From contig JAXMFB010000018.1 in NCBI GenBank assembly GCA_046347945.1, positions 14,634 to 78,633 on the forward strand: 64,000 bases of DNA, given 5' to 3'. Positions 45,868 through 53,741 of the stretch are shown here, in pieces. The notes beneath the pieces were generated by a model. The model was given only the letters and a program-made list of their open reading frames with translations. It searched no databases and was not told the origin of the DNA. Made by a program: the position numbers and the translations under genes. Positions within the stretch are counted from its first letter, which is position 1, and the number at the start of each line of letters is the position of its first letter. Origin of the DNA: Zeimonas sp046347945 (lineage in GTDB: Bacteria > Pseudomonadota > Gammaproteobacteria > Burkholderiales > Burkholderiaceae_E).

Positions 45868-46820
45868 ACCTCAAGCAGCTCGAGTACTTCGTCCATGTCG
45901 CCGAGCTGGGCAGCTTCAGCAAGGCGGCGCTGGTGCTCGACGTGGCCCAGCCGGCGCTCAGCCGGCAGGTGCGCGCGCTCGAGACCGACCTGCGCGAGAC
46001 GCTGCTGCTGCGAAACGGCCGCGGCGTGCGGCTGACCGAAGCGGGCAGGCGGCTGTTCGAGCACAGCGTCGGCATCCTGCAGATGGTCTCGCACGCACGC
46101 GAGGACATGGGCGCGAGCCGCGACGAGCCGGTCGGGCGCATCGTGGTTGGGTTGCCCCCGAGCATGGGACGACAGCTCACGCTTCCGCTGATCGACGCGT
46201 TCCGCCAGCAGCTGCCTCGCGCGCGGCTGGCGATCGTCGAAGGACTGTCTGCGCACATCACCGAATGGATCGTCACCGGGCGCGTCGATCTCGGGCTCGT
46301 GCACAACCCCGAGGCCGCCCCTGCGCTCGAGATCACCCCGATCCTCGACGAAGCGCTGTGCCTGGTGCAGCCCGCCGCCGGACGGCGTGGGCGTGGGCGC
46401 GGGCGCGGGCGCGGCCGCAGCGTGCGCGCCCCGCTGCCGCTGCGCGAATTGCCGGGCTTTCCGCTGATCGTGCCGGATCGCACGCACGCGATCCGCAGGC
46501 TGCTGGAAACGCAGGCCATGCTGGCCGGACTCGAGCTCGACATCGCCTGGGAAGTCGCGAGCGTGCCCTCGATCGTCGACCTGGTCTGCGCCGGATACGG
46601 ATACGCGGTGCTGTCGGCGGGCGCGGTCGCGGCGTCCGGACGCTCGGGCGAGCTCACCGTGCGACCGTTGGTCGAGCCCCAGCTGAGCAGCGTGCTGTGC
46701 CTGGCGACCTCGGCGCACAAGCGGCCGACGCCGCTGGCGCGCCACGCGTCGCGGCTGCTGCGCGAACTGGTCGAGGCGCTGCCGATGCCACGGATGTCCA
46801 TGCCGATACGGCATAGCTGA
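45864..46820 (+). CDS. LysR-family transcriptional regulator of the protocatechuate operon
   Basis: A 318-residue LysR regulator. The wHTH is MNLKQLEYFVHVAELGSFSKAALVLDVAQPALSRQVRALETDL; the effector domain runs GRIVVGLPPSMGRQLTLPLIDAF to VDLVCAGYGYAVLSAG. The middle holds an odd Gly-Arg run, RRGRGRGRGRGRS, encoded by a hexanucleotide repeat (46385-46414), at the hinge before the second effector subdomain. It reads in the same direction as the pmd-like genes, only 75 bases upstream of galD. A protocatechuate-pathway intermediate as ligand is an inference from position. Confidence 0.88.
   Translation: MNLKQLEYFVHVAELGSFSKAALVLDVAQPALSRQVRALETDLRETLLLRNGRGVRLTEAGRRLFEHSVGILQMVSHAREDMGASRDEPVGRIVVGLPPSMGRQLTLPLIDAFRQQLPRARLAIVEGLSAHITEWIVTGRVDLGLVHNPEAAPALEITPILDEALCLVQPAAGRRGRGRGRGRGRSVRAPLPLRELPGFPLIVPDRTHAIRRLLETQAMLAGLELDIAWEVASVPSIVDLVCAGYGYAVLSAGAVAASGRSGELTVRPLVEPQLSSVLCLATSAHKRPTPLARHASRLLRELVEALPMPRMSMPIRHS
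46385..46414 (+). repeat. five tandem hexanucleotides inside the LysR gene
   Basis: Two GCGTGG units followed by three GCGCGG units. Unit length is a multiple of three, so copy-number change would lengthen or shorten the Gly-Arg run without breaking the frame. Confidence 0.85.
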
Positions 46821-46895
46821 TATCGACCGGCCTTGCTGAAACCGGCAGGTCCGCATGCGAGAATCGCGGATCCCGACCGGTTCCAGAGCCGATCC

Positions 46896-48014
46896 ATGCA
46901 GACCGCCATTCCCTGCCTGTTCATGCGCGGCGGCACGTCGCGCGGCCCGTTCTTCGACGAGGCCCACCTGCCCGCCGACATCCCGACGCGCGACCGCGTG
47001 CTGCTCGCCGTCATGGGCTCGCCCGACCGCCGGCAGATCGACGGCCTGGGCGGCGCGCATCCCCTCACCAGCAAGGTGGGAATCGTCCGGCGCAGCAAGG
47101 TCGCCGGCGTCGACCTCGACTTCCTGTTCGCGCAGCTGCAGCCCGACCGCGACACCGTCGACACGACGCCGAACTGCGGCAACATGCTCGCGGCCGTGGT
47201 GCCGTTCGCGCTCGAGACCGGCCTGGCCGCCGCGCAGGGCGACACGACCACGCTGCGCGTGCTCACGCTGAACACCGACATGCAGTGCGACATCACCGTG
47301 CGTACGCCGATGACGCCGGCCGGCCGGCGCGTGGAGTACTCCGGCGACGCGCGCATCGACGGGGTGCCCGGCACTTCGTCGCCGATCACGATCAACTTCC
47401 TCGACACCGCCGGCTCGGTCTGTTCGGGGCTGCTGCCCACCGGCCGCGTCGTCGACGGGATCGACGTCCCCGGCGTCGGGCCGATCCGGGCCACCTGCAT
47501 CGACAACGGCATGCCGATGGTGCTCTTTCGCGCCGCCGACGTGGGGCGCACCGGCTACGAGTCGGTCGCCGACCTCAACGCCGACACCGAGCTGAAGGCG
47601 CGCGTCGAGGCGCTGCGGCTGGCCGCGGGCCACCTGATGGGCCTCGGCGACGTGACGACGAAGACCTATCCGAAGATGTGCCTCGTGGCGCCGCCGCGCG
47701 CCGGCGGCAGCCTGTCGACGCGCTGCTTCATCCCGCACGTGTGCCACGACGCGATCGGCGTGCTCGCGGCCGTCACCGTGGGCACCGCCTGCGTGCTCGA
47801 CGGCTCGATCACGCAGGGCATCGCGAACGTTCCCGCGGGCACGGTGAAGACGGTCTCGGTCGAACACCCCACCGGCGAGTTCAGCGTCGAACTCGAGGTC
47901 GACCCCGCCAACCCGCAGAACGTCGTGCGCGCCGCGCTGCTGCGCACCGCGCGGCTGATCATGCGCGGCGAGGTCATGATTCCCGGTTCGGTCTGGAAAG
48001 GACAACAACGATGA
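46896..48014 (+). CDS. galD: 4-oxalomesaconate tautomerase, PrpF/GalD family
   Basis: A 372-residue PrpF-fold isomerase: MQTAIPCLFMRGGTSRGPFFDEAHLP, GLGGAHPLTSKVGIVRRS, the catalytic cysteine in TTPNCGNMLAAVVPFALE, and VEHPTGEFSVELEVDP near the end. GalD shifts the keto/enol forms of 4-oxalomesaconate so that LigJ can hydrate it. The downstream ligJ, ligK and ligI fix the assignment; PrpF-type aconitate isomerases look alike. Its stop overlaps the ligJ start (ATGA). Confidence 0.88.
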   Translation: MQTAIPCLFMRGGTSRGPFFDEAHLPADIPTRDRVLLAVMGSPDRRQIDGLGGAHPLTSKVGIVRRSKVAGVDLDFLFAQLQPDRDTVDTTPNCGNMLAAVVPFALETGLAAAQGDTTTLRVLTLNTDMQCDITVRTPMTPAGRRVEYSGDARIDGVPGTSSPITINFLDTAGSVCSGLLPTGRVVDGIDVPGVGPIRATCIDNGMPMVLFRAADVGRTGYESVADLNADTELKARVEALRLAAGHLMGLGDVTTKTYPKMCLVAPPRAGGSLSTRCFIPHVCHDAIGVLAAVTVGTACVLDGSITQGIANVPAGTVKTVSVEHPTGEFSVELEVDPANPQNVVRAALLRTARLIMRGEVMIPGSVWKGQQR

Positions 48015-49036
48015 TCATCGACATCCACGGGCACTACACCACCGCCCCGAAGGCGCTCGAGGACTGGCGCAACCGGCAGGTCGCCGGCCTGAAGAACCCG
48101 TCGGTCGCGCCGAAGGCCTCCGCGCTGAAGATCTCCGACGACGAGCTGCGCGAGTCGATCGAGAAGAACCAGCTCGCGAAGATGAAGGAGCGCGGCAGCG
48201 ACCTCACCGTGTTCTCGCCGCGGGCGAGTTTCATGGCTCACCACATCGGCGACTTCCAGACCAGCTCGACCTGGTCGGCGATCTGCAACGAGCTCTGCTA
48301 CCGCGTGAGCCGGCTGTTCCCGGACAACTTCATCGGCGCGGCGATGCTGCCGCAATCCCCGGGGGTCGACCCCCGCACGTGCATCCCCGAGCTCGAGAAG
48401 TGCGTGAACGAGTACGGATTCGTCGCGATCAACCTCAACCCGGATCCGTCGGGCGGCCACTGGACCTCGCCGCCACTGTCCGACCGCCACTGGTATCCGA
48501 TCTACGAGAAGATGGTCGAGCTCGAGATCCCCGCGATGATCCACGTGAGCACCAGCTGCAACGCGTGCTTCCACACCACCGGCGCGCACTACCTGAACGC
48601 CGACACGACCGCGTTCATGCAGTGCCTGACCTCCGACCTGTTCCGCGACTTCCCGACGCTGAAGTTCGTGATCCCTCACGGCGGCGGCGCGGTGCCCTAT
48701 CACTGGGGCCGTTTCCGCGGCCTGGCGCAGGAGCTGAAGAAGCCACTGCTGAAGGAGCACCTGCTGAACAACGTCTACTTCGACACCTGCGTCTACCACC
48801 AGCCCGGCATCGACCTGCTGGCGAAGGTGATCCCGGTCGACAACATCCTGTTCGCCAGCGAGATGATCGGCGCTGTGCGCGGCATCGACCCCGAGACCGG
48901 GCACTACTACGACGACACGAAGCGCTACATCGAGGCCTCGGCGCTCGGCGCGGAAGACCGGTACAAGGTCTACGAGGGCAACGCGCGGCGCGTCTATCCG
49001 CGGCTCGACCGGGCGCTGAAGGCGCGCGGCCTCTGA
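48011..49036 (+). CDS. ligJ: 4-oxalomesaconate hydratase
   Basis: A 341-residue amidohydrolase-fold hydratase. The metal site starts with IIDIHGHYTT; further residues are in MIHVSTSC, FVIPHGGGAVPYHWGRFRGLAQEL and ILFASEMIGAVRGIDPETGHYYDDT. It adds water to 4-oxalomesaconate to give 4-carboxy-4-hydroxy-2-oxoadipate. The family (LigJ/PmdE, amidohydrolase 2) differs from the unrelated GalB hydratase. Coupled to galD by a 4-base overlap. Confidence 0.92.
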   Translation: MIIDIHGHYTTAPKALEDWRNRQVAGLKNPSVAPKASALKISDDELRESIEKNQLAKMKERGSDLTVFSPRASFMAHHIGDFQTSSTWSAICNELCYRVSRLFPDNFIGAAMLPQSPGVDPRTCIPELEKCVNEYGFVAINLNPDPSGGHWTSPPLSDRHWYPIYEKMVELEIPAMIHVSTSCNACFHTTGAHYLNADTTAFMQCLTSDLFRDFPTLKFVIPHGGGAVPYHWGRFRGLAQELKKPLLKEHLLNNVYFDTCVYHQPGIDLLAKVIPVDNILFASEMIGAVRGIDPETGHYYDDTKRYIEASALGAEDRYKVYEGNARRVYPRLDRALKARGL

Positions 49037-49053
49037 CACGAAGGAGCACGTCC

Positions 49054-49743
49054 ATGTCCATGTACAACCTCGGCATCGTCAGGCGCAACATCGTGCGTGC
49101 CGACCGCGCCGCCGTCGGGAAGCTCGCCCGGTTCGGCGTGGCCACGATCCACGAGGCGATGGGCCGCACGGGCCTGATGAAACCCTACATGCGCCCGATC
49201 TACCCGGGCGCGCACCTGTGCGGCACGGCGGTCACGGTGCTGCTGCACCCCGGCGACAACTGGATGATGCATGTCGCCGCCGAGCAGATCCGCGAAGGCG
49301 ACATCGTCGTCGCGGCCTGCAGCGCCGACAGCGAGGACGGCTTCTTCGGCGACCTGCTCGCGACATCGTTTCGCGCCCGCGGCGCGCTCGGCCTGGTGAT
49401 CGACGGCGGCGTGCGCGACGTGAAGGACCTCACCGCGATGCAGTTCCCGGTCTTCTCGCGCGCGATCAGCGCCAAGGGCACGATCAAGGCGACGCTCGGC
49501 TCGGTCAACGTTCCGGTGGTCTGCGCCGGCGCGATGGTCAACCCGGGCGACGTGGTCGTCGCGGACGACGACGGCGTGGTGGTGGTGCCGGCCGCGATGG
49601 CGCAGCAGGCGGCCGACGCCGCCGAGGCGCGCGAAGCCAGCGAGGCCGAGAAGCGCGCGAAGCTCGCCTCCGGCGTGCTCGGGCTCGACATGTACAAGAT
49701 GCGCGAGGCCCTCGAGAAGGCCGGCCTGAAGTACGTCGACTGA
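49054..49743 (+). CDS. ligK: 4-carboxy-4-hydroxy-2-oxoadipate aldolase
   Basis: A 229-residue class II aldolase of the RraA-like HMG/CHA family. Signatures are FGVATIHEAMGRTGLMKPYMRPIYPGAHLCGTAVTVLLHPGDNWMMHVA, the metal/substrate loop GDLLATSFRARGALGLVIDGGVRDVKDL (arginine and aspartate), and VNPGDVVVADDDGVVVVP. It splits CHA to pyruvate and oxaloacetate, the last step of the pathway. An AAGGAG box precedes the ATG. Confidence 0.93.
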   Translation: MSMYNLGIVRRNIVRADRAAVGKLARFGVATIHEAMGRTGLMKPYMRPIYPGAHLCGTAVTVLLHPGDNWMMHVAAEQIREGDIVVAACSADSEDGFFGDLLATSFRARGALGLVIDGGVRDVKDLTAMQFPVFSRAISAKGTIKATLGSVNVPVVCAGAMVNPGDVVVADDDGVVVVPAAMAQQAADAAEAREASEAEKRAKLASGVLGLDMYKMREALEKAGLKYVD

Positions 49744-49771
49744 CCGACCGACTGCGCCCGCACGAATCGCC

Positions 49772-50707
49772 ATGTCGATTCCCTCCGATCCCCTGCAGTG
49801 GCGCATCGGCCTCGTCGGCTACGGCGAGGTCGGCCGCATCCTCGCCGAAGACCTGCGCGCGCGCAGCGTCGCGCGCGTCTGCGCGTACGACCTGAAGCTC
49901 GCGGGTGACGCAGCCGGGCCGCTGCGCGAGCACGCGGCCGCGCACGGCGTGGCGCTGGCAGCCACGCCCGCCGAACTGGCGGCCGGCGTCGATTTCATCG
50001 TCTCGGCGGTCACCGCGAGCCAGGCCGTGCCGGTCGCCGAGGCCTGCGCACCGGCGATCCGCGCCGGAACCTGGTTCCTCGACTTCAACTCGGCCTCGCC
50101 GGGCGCGAAGCGGCGCGCGGCGGCACTCGTCGACGGCGCCGGCGGCCGCTACGTCGAGGGCGCGGTGATGACCTCGATTCCGCCGTACCGGATCCGGGTG
50201 CCGTTGCTGCTCGGCGGCCCGCACGCGGCGGCGCTCGCACCGCTCGCCTCCGCGCTGGGATTCGACGCGAAAGTCGCCTCCGGGCGGCTCGGCGTCGCGT
50301 CGGCCACCAAGATGTGCCGCAGCGTGATGATCAAGGGCCTGGAAGCGATGGTGATCGAGAGCTTCACCGCGGCGCGCGCGTACGGCGTCGAAGACGCGGT
50401 GCTCGCCTCGCTCGCCGAGACCTTTCCCGGCATCGACTGGGAAAAGCAGGGCAGCTATTTCTTCCAGCGGGTCATCCAGCACGGGCGCCGACGCGCCGAG
50501 GAAGTGCGCGAAGTGGCCCGGACCGTGCGCGAAATCGGGCTCGAGCCGTGGTCGGCGGCCGGCACCGCCGAGCGCCAGGCGTGGATGGCCGATCTCGCCG
50601 ACGCCGGGCTGTTCGGAGACAGGGCCGCGCCGCGCGGCGACTGGCGGGTCGAGGCCGACCGGATCATCGCCGCAGTGAAGCCGGCCGACGCGGGACGCGA
50701 CGCCTGA
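49772..50707 (+). CDS. NAD(P)-binding dehydrogenase with DUF1932 domain
   Basis: A 311-residue protein of the 6-phosphogluconate/beta-hydroxyacid dehydrogenase fold: RIGLVGYGEVGRILAEDLRAR is the dinucleotide site, FLDFNSASPGAKRRAAALV the conserved turn, and LGVASATKMCRSVMIKGLEAMVIESFTAARAYGVEDAV the helical DUF1932 part with the lysine (ATKMCRS) where these enzymes keep a catalytic Lys. It is not a known step of protocatechuate degradation. It may reduce an intermediate or a side substrate, and its place inside the operon is the only clue. Confidence 0.82.
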   Translation: MSIPSDPLQWRIGLVGYGEVGRILAEDLRARSVARVCAYDLKLAGDAAGPLREHAAAHGVALAATPAELAAGVDFIVSAVTASQAVPVAEACAPAIRAGTWFLDFNSASPGAKRRAAALVDGAGGRYVEGAVMTSIPPYRIRVPLLLGGPHAAALAPLASALGFDAKVASGRLGVASATKMCRSVMIKGLEAMVIESFTAARAYGVEDAVLASLAETFPGIDWEKQGSYFFQRVIQHGRRRAEEVREVARTVREIGLEPWSAAGTAERQAWMADLADAGLFGDRAAPRGDWRVEADRIIAAVKPADAGRDA

Positions 50708-50741
50708 GCTTGCCCACACGAACGAACCGCCAGGGACGACC

Positions 50742-51680
50742 ATGGAATTCCAGATGACCCCGGGCTGGCTGCCCTTCCACCCGAATCCGTCGAAGCCGCG
50801 CTTCCGGGTGCCGCCCGGCGCCGTCGACGCTCACTGCCACGTCTTCGGCCCGGGCGCTCGGTTCCCGTACGCGCCCGAGCGCAAGTACACGCCCTGCGAC
50901 GCGTCGAAGGACCAGCTGTTCGCGCTGCGTGACCGCCTCGGCTTCGAGCGCAACGTCATCGTCCAGGCCACCTGCCACGGCAGCGACAACCGCGCGCTGG
51001 TCGACGCGCTCGTGCACTCGGGTGGGCGCGCGCGCGGCGTGGCCACCGTGAGCCGCGACGTCACCGACACCGAATTGCGCGCGATGCACGAGGCCGGCGT
51101 GCGCGGCACGCGATTCAACTTCGTGCGCCGGCTCGTCGACTTCACGCCGCGCGAGGTGCTCGCCGAGATCGCGCAGCGCATCGCGCCGCTGGGCTGGCAC
51201 GTCGTGATCTACTTCGAGGCGCAGGACCTGCCCGAGCTGTGGGACTTCTTCACGACGCTGCCGACCCAGGTGGTCGTCGACCACATGGGGCGGCCCGACG
51301 TGCGCAAGCCGGTCGACGGGCCCGGGTTCGAGCTGTTCGTGAAGATGATGCGCGAGCACCCGAACATCTGGTCGAAGGTCAGCTGCCCCGAGCGGCTGAG
51401 CGTCTCGGGGCCGCCCGCGCTCGACGGCGAGCGCAACGCCTATCGCGACGTGGTGCCGTTCGCGCGCCGCATCGTCGAAACCTTCCCCGACCGCGTGCTC
51501 TGGGGCACCGACTGGCCGCACCCGAACCTGAAGGACCACATGCCCGACGACGGCTTGCTGGTCGACTTCATCCCGCACATCGCGCCGACCGCCGAACTGC
51601 AGCGCAAGCTGCTCGTCGACAACCCGATGCGGCTGTACTGGCCCGAGCAGGTCGCCGGTCGCGACGCCGGCGGCCGTTGA
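50742..51680 (+). CDS. ligI: 2-pyrone-4,6-dicarboxylate hydrolase
   Basis: A 312-residue amidohydrolase: VPPGAVDAHCHVFGPGARFPYAPERKYTPCDA (HxH motif), TCHGSDNRALVDAL, VVVDHMGRPDVRKPVDGPGFELFVKMM, and GTDWPHPNLKDHMPDDGLLVDFIP (the catalytic Asp). It opens the pyrone ring of PDC to 4-oxalomesaconate. It ends just before the giant palindrome that separates it from ligA. Confidence 0.93.
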   Translation: MEFQMTPGWLPFHPNPSKPRFRVPPGAVDAHCHVFGPGARFPYAPERKYTPCDASKDQLFALRDRLGFERNVIVQATCHGSDNRALVDALVHSGGRARGVATVSRDVTDTELRAMHEAGVRGTRFNFVRRLVDFTPREVLAEIAQRIAPLGWHVVIYFEAQDLPELWDFFTTLPTQVVVDHMGRPDVRKPVDGPGFELFVKMMREHPNIWSKVSCPERLSVSGPPALDGERNAYRDVVPFARRIVETFPDRVLWGTDWPHPNLKDHMPDDGLLVDFIPHIAPTAELQRKLLVDNPMRLYWPEQVAGRDAGGR

Positions 51681-51713
51681 GATGAACCTTCGCGCGTCCA
51701 GTGTCGGCGCGTC

Positions 51714-52023
51714 GCGGCAGGCGTCAGCGGGGCCGTGTCCGGCGCGTCGCCGCAGCCATCGGCGGGCGCGGGCCAGGCGCGGCGCGGCGATGTCGGCGGC
51801 GCCGAGCAGCGCAGCCTCGGGGTCGGCGCGCGAAGCGCGCTTCGTACTTCTGACTCGCGCTGCGCTCAGACAATCGCCGCGAGTCAGAAGTACGAAGCGC
51901 GCTTCGCGCGCCGACCCCGAGGCTGCGCTGCTCGGCGCCGCCGACATCGCCGCGCCGCGCCTGGCCCGCGCCCGCCGATGGCTGCGGCGACGCGCCGGAC
52001 ACGGCCCCGCTGACGCCTGCCGC
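51714..52023. repeat. perfect 146-bp inverted repeat with 18-base spacer
   Basis: Arm 51714-51859 is the exact reverse complement of 51878-52023; I checked all fourteen ten-base blocks and both ends without finding a mismatch. The unpaired centre is 51860-51877 (18 bases). Pairing fails immediately outside (51713 and 52024). Inside each arm is the smaller palindrome CGAAGCGCGCTTCG. Both outer edges carry the 16-mer CCCCGCTGACGCCTGC (52005-52020, and inverted at 51717-51732). As RNA this would make a hairpin of about 310 nt between ligI and ligA. Confidence 0.97.
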
Positions 52024-52169
52024 TCTGGAGACGTCGGTGCCGCTCGGACCGAAGGCGGCCACGCAGGCGCGAGCAACGCAACGGTGCCTGCAAAGGCGCA
52101 GGCCATGGCGCCACCCGGGCTCGCCGTGCGGGCCGGGCCGCCTGCCGCCGGCGTGCCCGTGCGCAGCCG

Positions 52170-52320
52170 AGAAGCGCAGGAGTGCCGGCCCGCGCGCGAA
52201 GCGCGCTTCGTCCATCATTCTCGCGGCGATTGTCCGAGCGGAGCTCGCGCAGCGAGCGTAGCGACTTTCGCCGCGGGGCCGGCGCTCCGAGCATCGCAGG
52301 GCACCCCCGCGAAGCGGGGG
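52170..52320. repeat. second, eroded palindromic element upstream of ligA
   Basis: It contains CGCGCGAAGCGCGCTTCGT (ending at 52211), followed by CGCGGCGATTGTC and GAGCG (52222-52240), modules also present in the giant palindrome read on the minus strand (51853-51882). Imperfect arms GGAG-T-GCCGGCCC (about 52180) and GGGCCGGC-GCTCC (about 52276-52288) bracket it. A CCCCCGC-GAA-GCGGGGG hairpin (52304-52320) closes it; the same hairpin type is in the argB-side element. Confidence 0.65.
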
Positions 52321-52463
52321 CAAGCACCCGGCGCACCCGAGGCAGACAGGCCGGTCTCTGGCCCGAGCCCCTGCCCCACCCGTTGCCTGCGCCTTCGCAC
52401 GCGCAAACCCTCCGCGCGACGCGGCTCGCGCAACGCACCGCGGAGCAACCGAGGAGAGATGAC

Positions 52464-52853
52464 ATGGCACTAGCGAAACCGTACCAGGACGTCCCCGGCA
52501 CGACGATCTTCGACGCCGAGCAGTCGCGCAAGGGCTACCACCTGAACCAGTTCTGCATGTCGCTGATGAGGGCCGAGAACCGGGCGCGCTTCAAGGCGAA
52601 CGAGCGCGCCTACCTCGACGAGTGGCCGATGACCGAGGCGCAGAAGCAGGCGGTGATGGCGCGCGACCTGAACCGCTGCATCGAGCTGGGTGGCAACATC
52701 TACTTCCTGGCCAAGATCGGCGCGACCGACGGCAAGAGCTTCCAGCAGATGGCCGGCAGCATGACCGGCATGACCGAGGAGGAGTACCGCGACATGATGA
52801 TCCGCGGGGGGCGCTCGATCGAGGGCAACCGCTACGTCGGGGAGAAGAAGTGA
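52464..52853 (+). CDS. ligA: protocatechuate 4,5-dioxygenase alpha subunit
   Basis: A 129-residue all-helical subunit: DVPGTTIFDAEQSRKGYHLNQFCMSLMRAENRARFKANERAYLDEWPMTEAQKQAVMARDLNRCIELGGNIYFLAKIGATDGKSFQQMAGSMTG. It covers the active site of LigB and completes the extradiol dioxygenase that opens protocatechuate between C4 and C5. Its stop overlaps the ligB start (TGATG). The GAGGAGAG box at -13 and the preceding palindromes mean that it may be translated or transcribed apart from ligI. Confidence 0.95.
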   Translation: MALAKPYQDVPGTTIFDAEQSRKGYHLNQFCMSLMRAENRARFKANERAYLDEWPMTEAQKQAVMARDLNRCIELGGNIYFLAKIGATDGKSFQQMAGSMTGMTEEEYRDMMIRGGRSIEGNRYVGEKK

Positions 52854-53710
52854 TGGCATCGATCACCGCCAGCGTCTACACCTCTCACGTGCCGGCCATC
52901 GGCGCGGCGCTCGACCTCGGCAAGACGCACGAGCCGTACTGGCAGAAGGTCTTCGCCGGCTACGAGTTCTCGAAGCAGTGGCTGAAGGACAACCGGCCAG
53001 ACGTGATCTTCCTGGTCTACAACGACCACGCCAACGCGTTCAGCCTCGAGTTCATCCCGACCTTCGCGATCGGCACGGCCGCCGAATTCACGCCCGCCGA
53101 CGAGGGCTGGGGCCCGCGCCCGGTGCCGACGGTGATCGGCCATCCGGAACTCGCCTCGCACATCGCGCAGTCGGTCATCCAGGACGACTTCGACCTGACG
53201 ATCGTCAACCGCATGGACGTCGACCACGGCCTGACGGTGCCGCTGTCGCTGATGTGCGGGAAGACCGAAGCCTGGCCGTGCCCGGTGATCCCGTTCGCGG
53301 TCAACGTCGTGCAGTACCCGGTGCCTTCGGGGCAGCGCTGCTTCCGGCTCGGCCAGGCGATCCGCCGCGCGGTCGAATCGTACGACCAGCCGCTGAAGGT
53401 GCAGGTATGGGGCACCGGCGGCATGAGCCACCAGCTCCAGGGTCCGCGCGCCGGGCTGATCAACCGCGAGTTCGACAACGCGTTCCTCGACCGGCTGATC
53501 GCCGACCCCGAGGGCCTGTCGAAGATGCCGCACATCGACTACGTGCGCGAGGCCGGCTCGGAGGGCATCGAGCTGGTGATGTGGCTGATCGCCCGCGGCG
53601 CGATGGCCGACGTCGCCGGCGGCAAGCCGCCGAAGGTCGCGCACCGCTTCTACCACGTGCCCGCGTCGAACACGGCGGTCGGGCACCTGATCCTCGAGAA
53701 CCAGCGCTGA
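52853..53710 (+). CDS. ligB: protocatechuate 4,5-dioxygenase beta subunit
   Basis: A 285-residue LigB-superfamily catalytic subunit. Iron ligands are expected in SVYTSHVPAIGAAL (His12) and VYNDHANAFSLEFIPTFAIG (His near residue 61) with a late glutamate; the acid/base histidine lies in MDVDHGLTVPLSLM. It binds Fe(II) and adds dioxygen to protocatechuate to give 4-carboxy-2-hydroxymuconate-6-semialdehyde. Paired with ligA. Confidence 0.95.
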   Translation: MASITASVYTSHVPAIGAALDLGKTHEPYWQKVFAGYEFSKQWLKDNRPDVIFLVYNDHANAFSLEFIPTFAIGTAAEFTPADEGWGPRPVPTVIGHPELASHIAQSVIQDDFDLTIVNRMDVDHGLTVPLSLMCGKTEAWPCPVIPFAVNVVQYPVPSGQRCFRLGQAIRRAVESYDQPLKVQVWGTGGMSHQLQGPRAGLINREFDNAFLDRLIADPEGLSKMPHIDYVREAGSEGIELVMWLIARGAMADVAGGKPPKVAHRFYHVPASNTAVGHLILENQR

Positions 53711-53741
53711 GCGCATCGGCGCGAACGGACACGGAGTTTCC

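Larger units (their letters stand above)
51681..52463. other. 783-base non-coding gap inside the protocatechuate operon
   Basis: Between ligI and ligA lie the perfect 146-bp inverted repeat (51714-52023), a second eroded palindromic element (52170-52320) and two unmarked stretches (52024-52169 and 52321-52450), then a GAGGAGAG ribosome site before ligA. ORFs can be read through on both strands, but they mirror one another because of the palindrome and look like nothing known. Elsewhere the operon has spacings of at most about 35 bases, so this gap is exceptional. Confidence 0.8.

Noticed and set aside
43532..47551. A 1,339-codon minus-strand ORF over galD, LysR and argB
   Set aside because: Only its last part (from 44230) is a real gene, the nucleotidase; the remainder is antisense or out of frame with clear genes.
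50664..52473. Long ORFs on both strands over the ligI-ligA gap that encode nearly the same peptide
   Set aside because: The likeness comes from the perfect inverted repeat being read on each strand. No start, ribosome site or known domain supports a gene.
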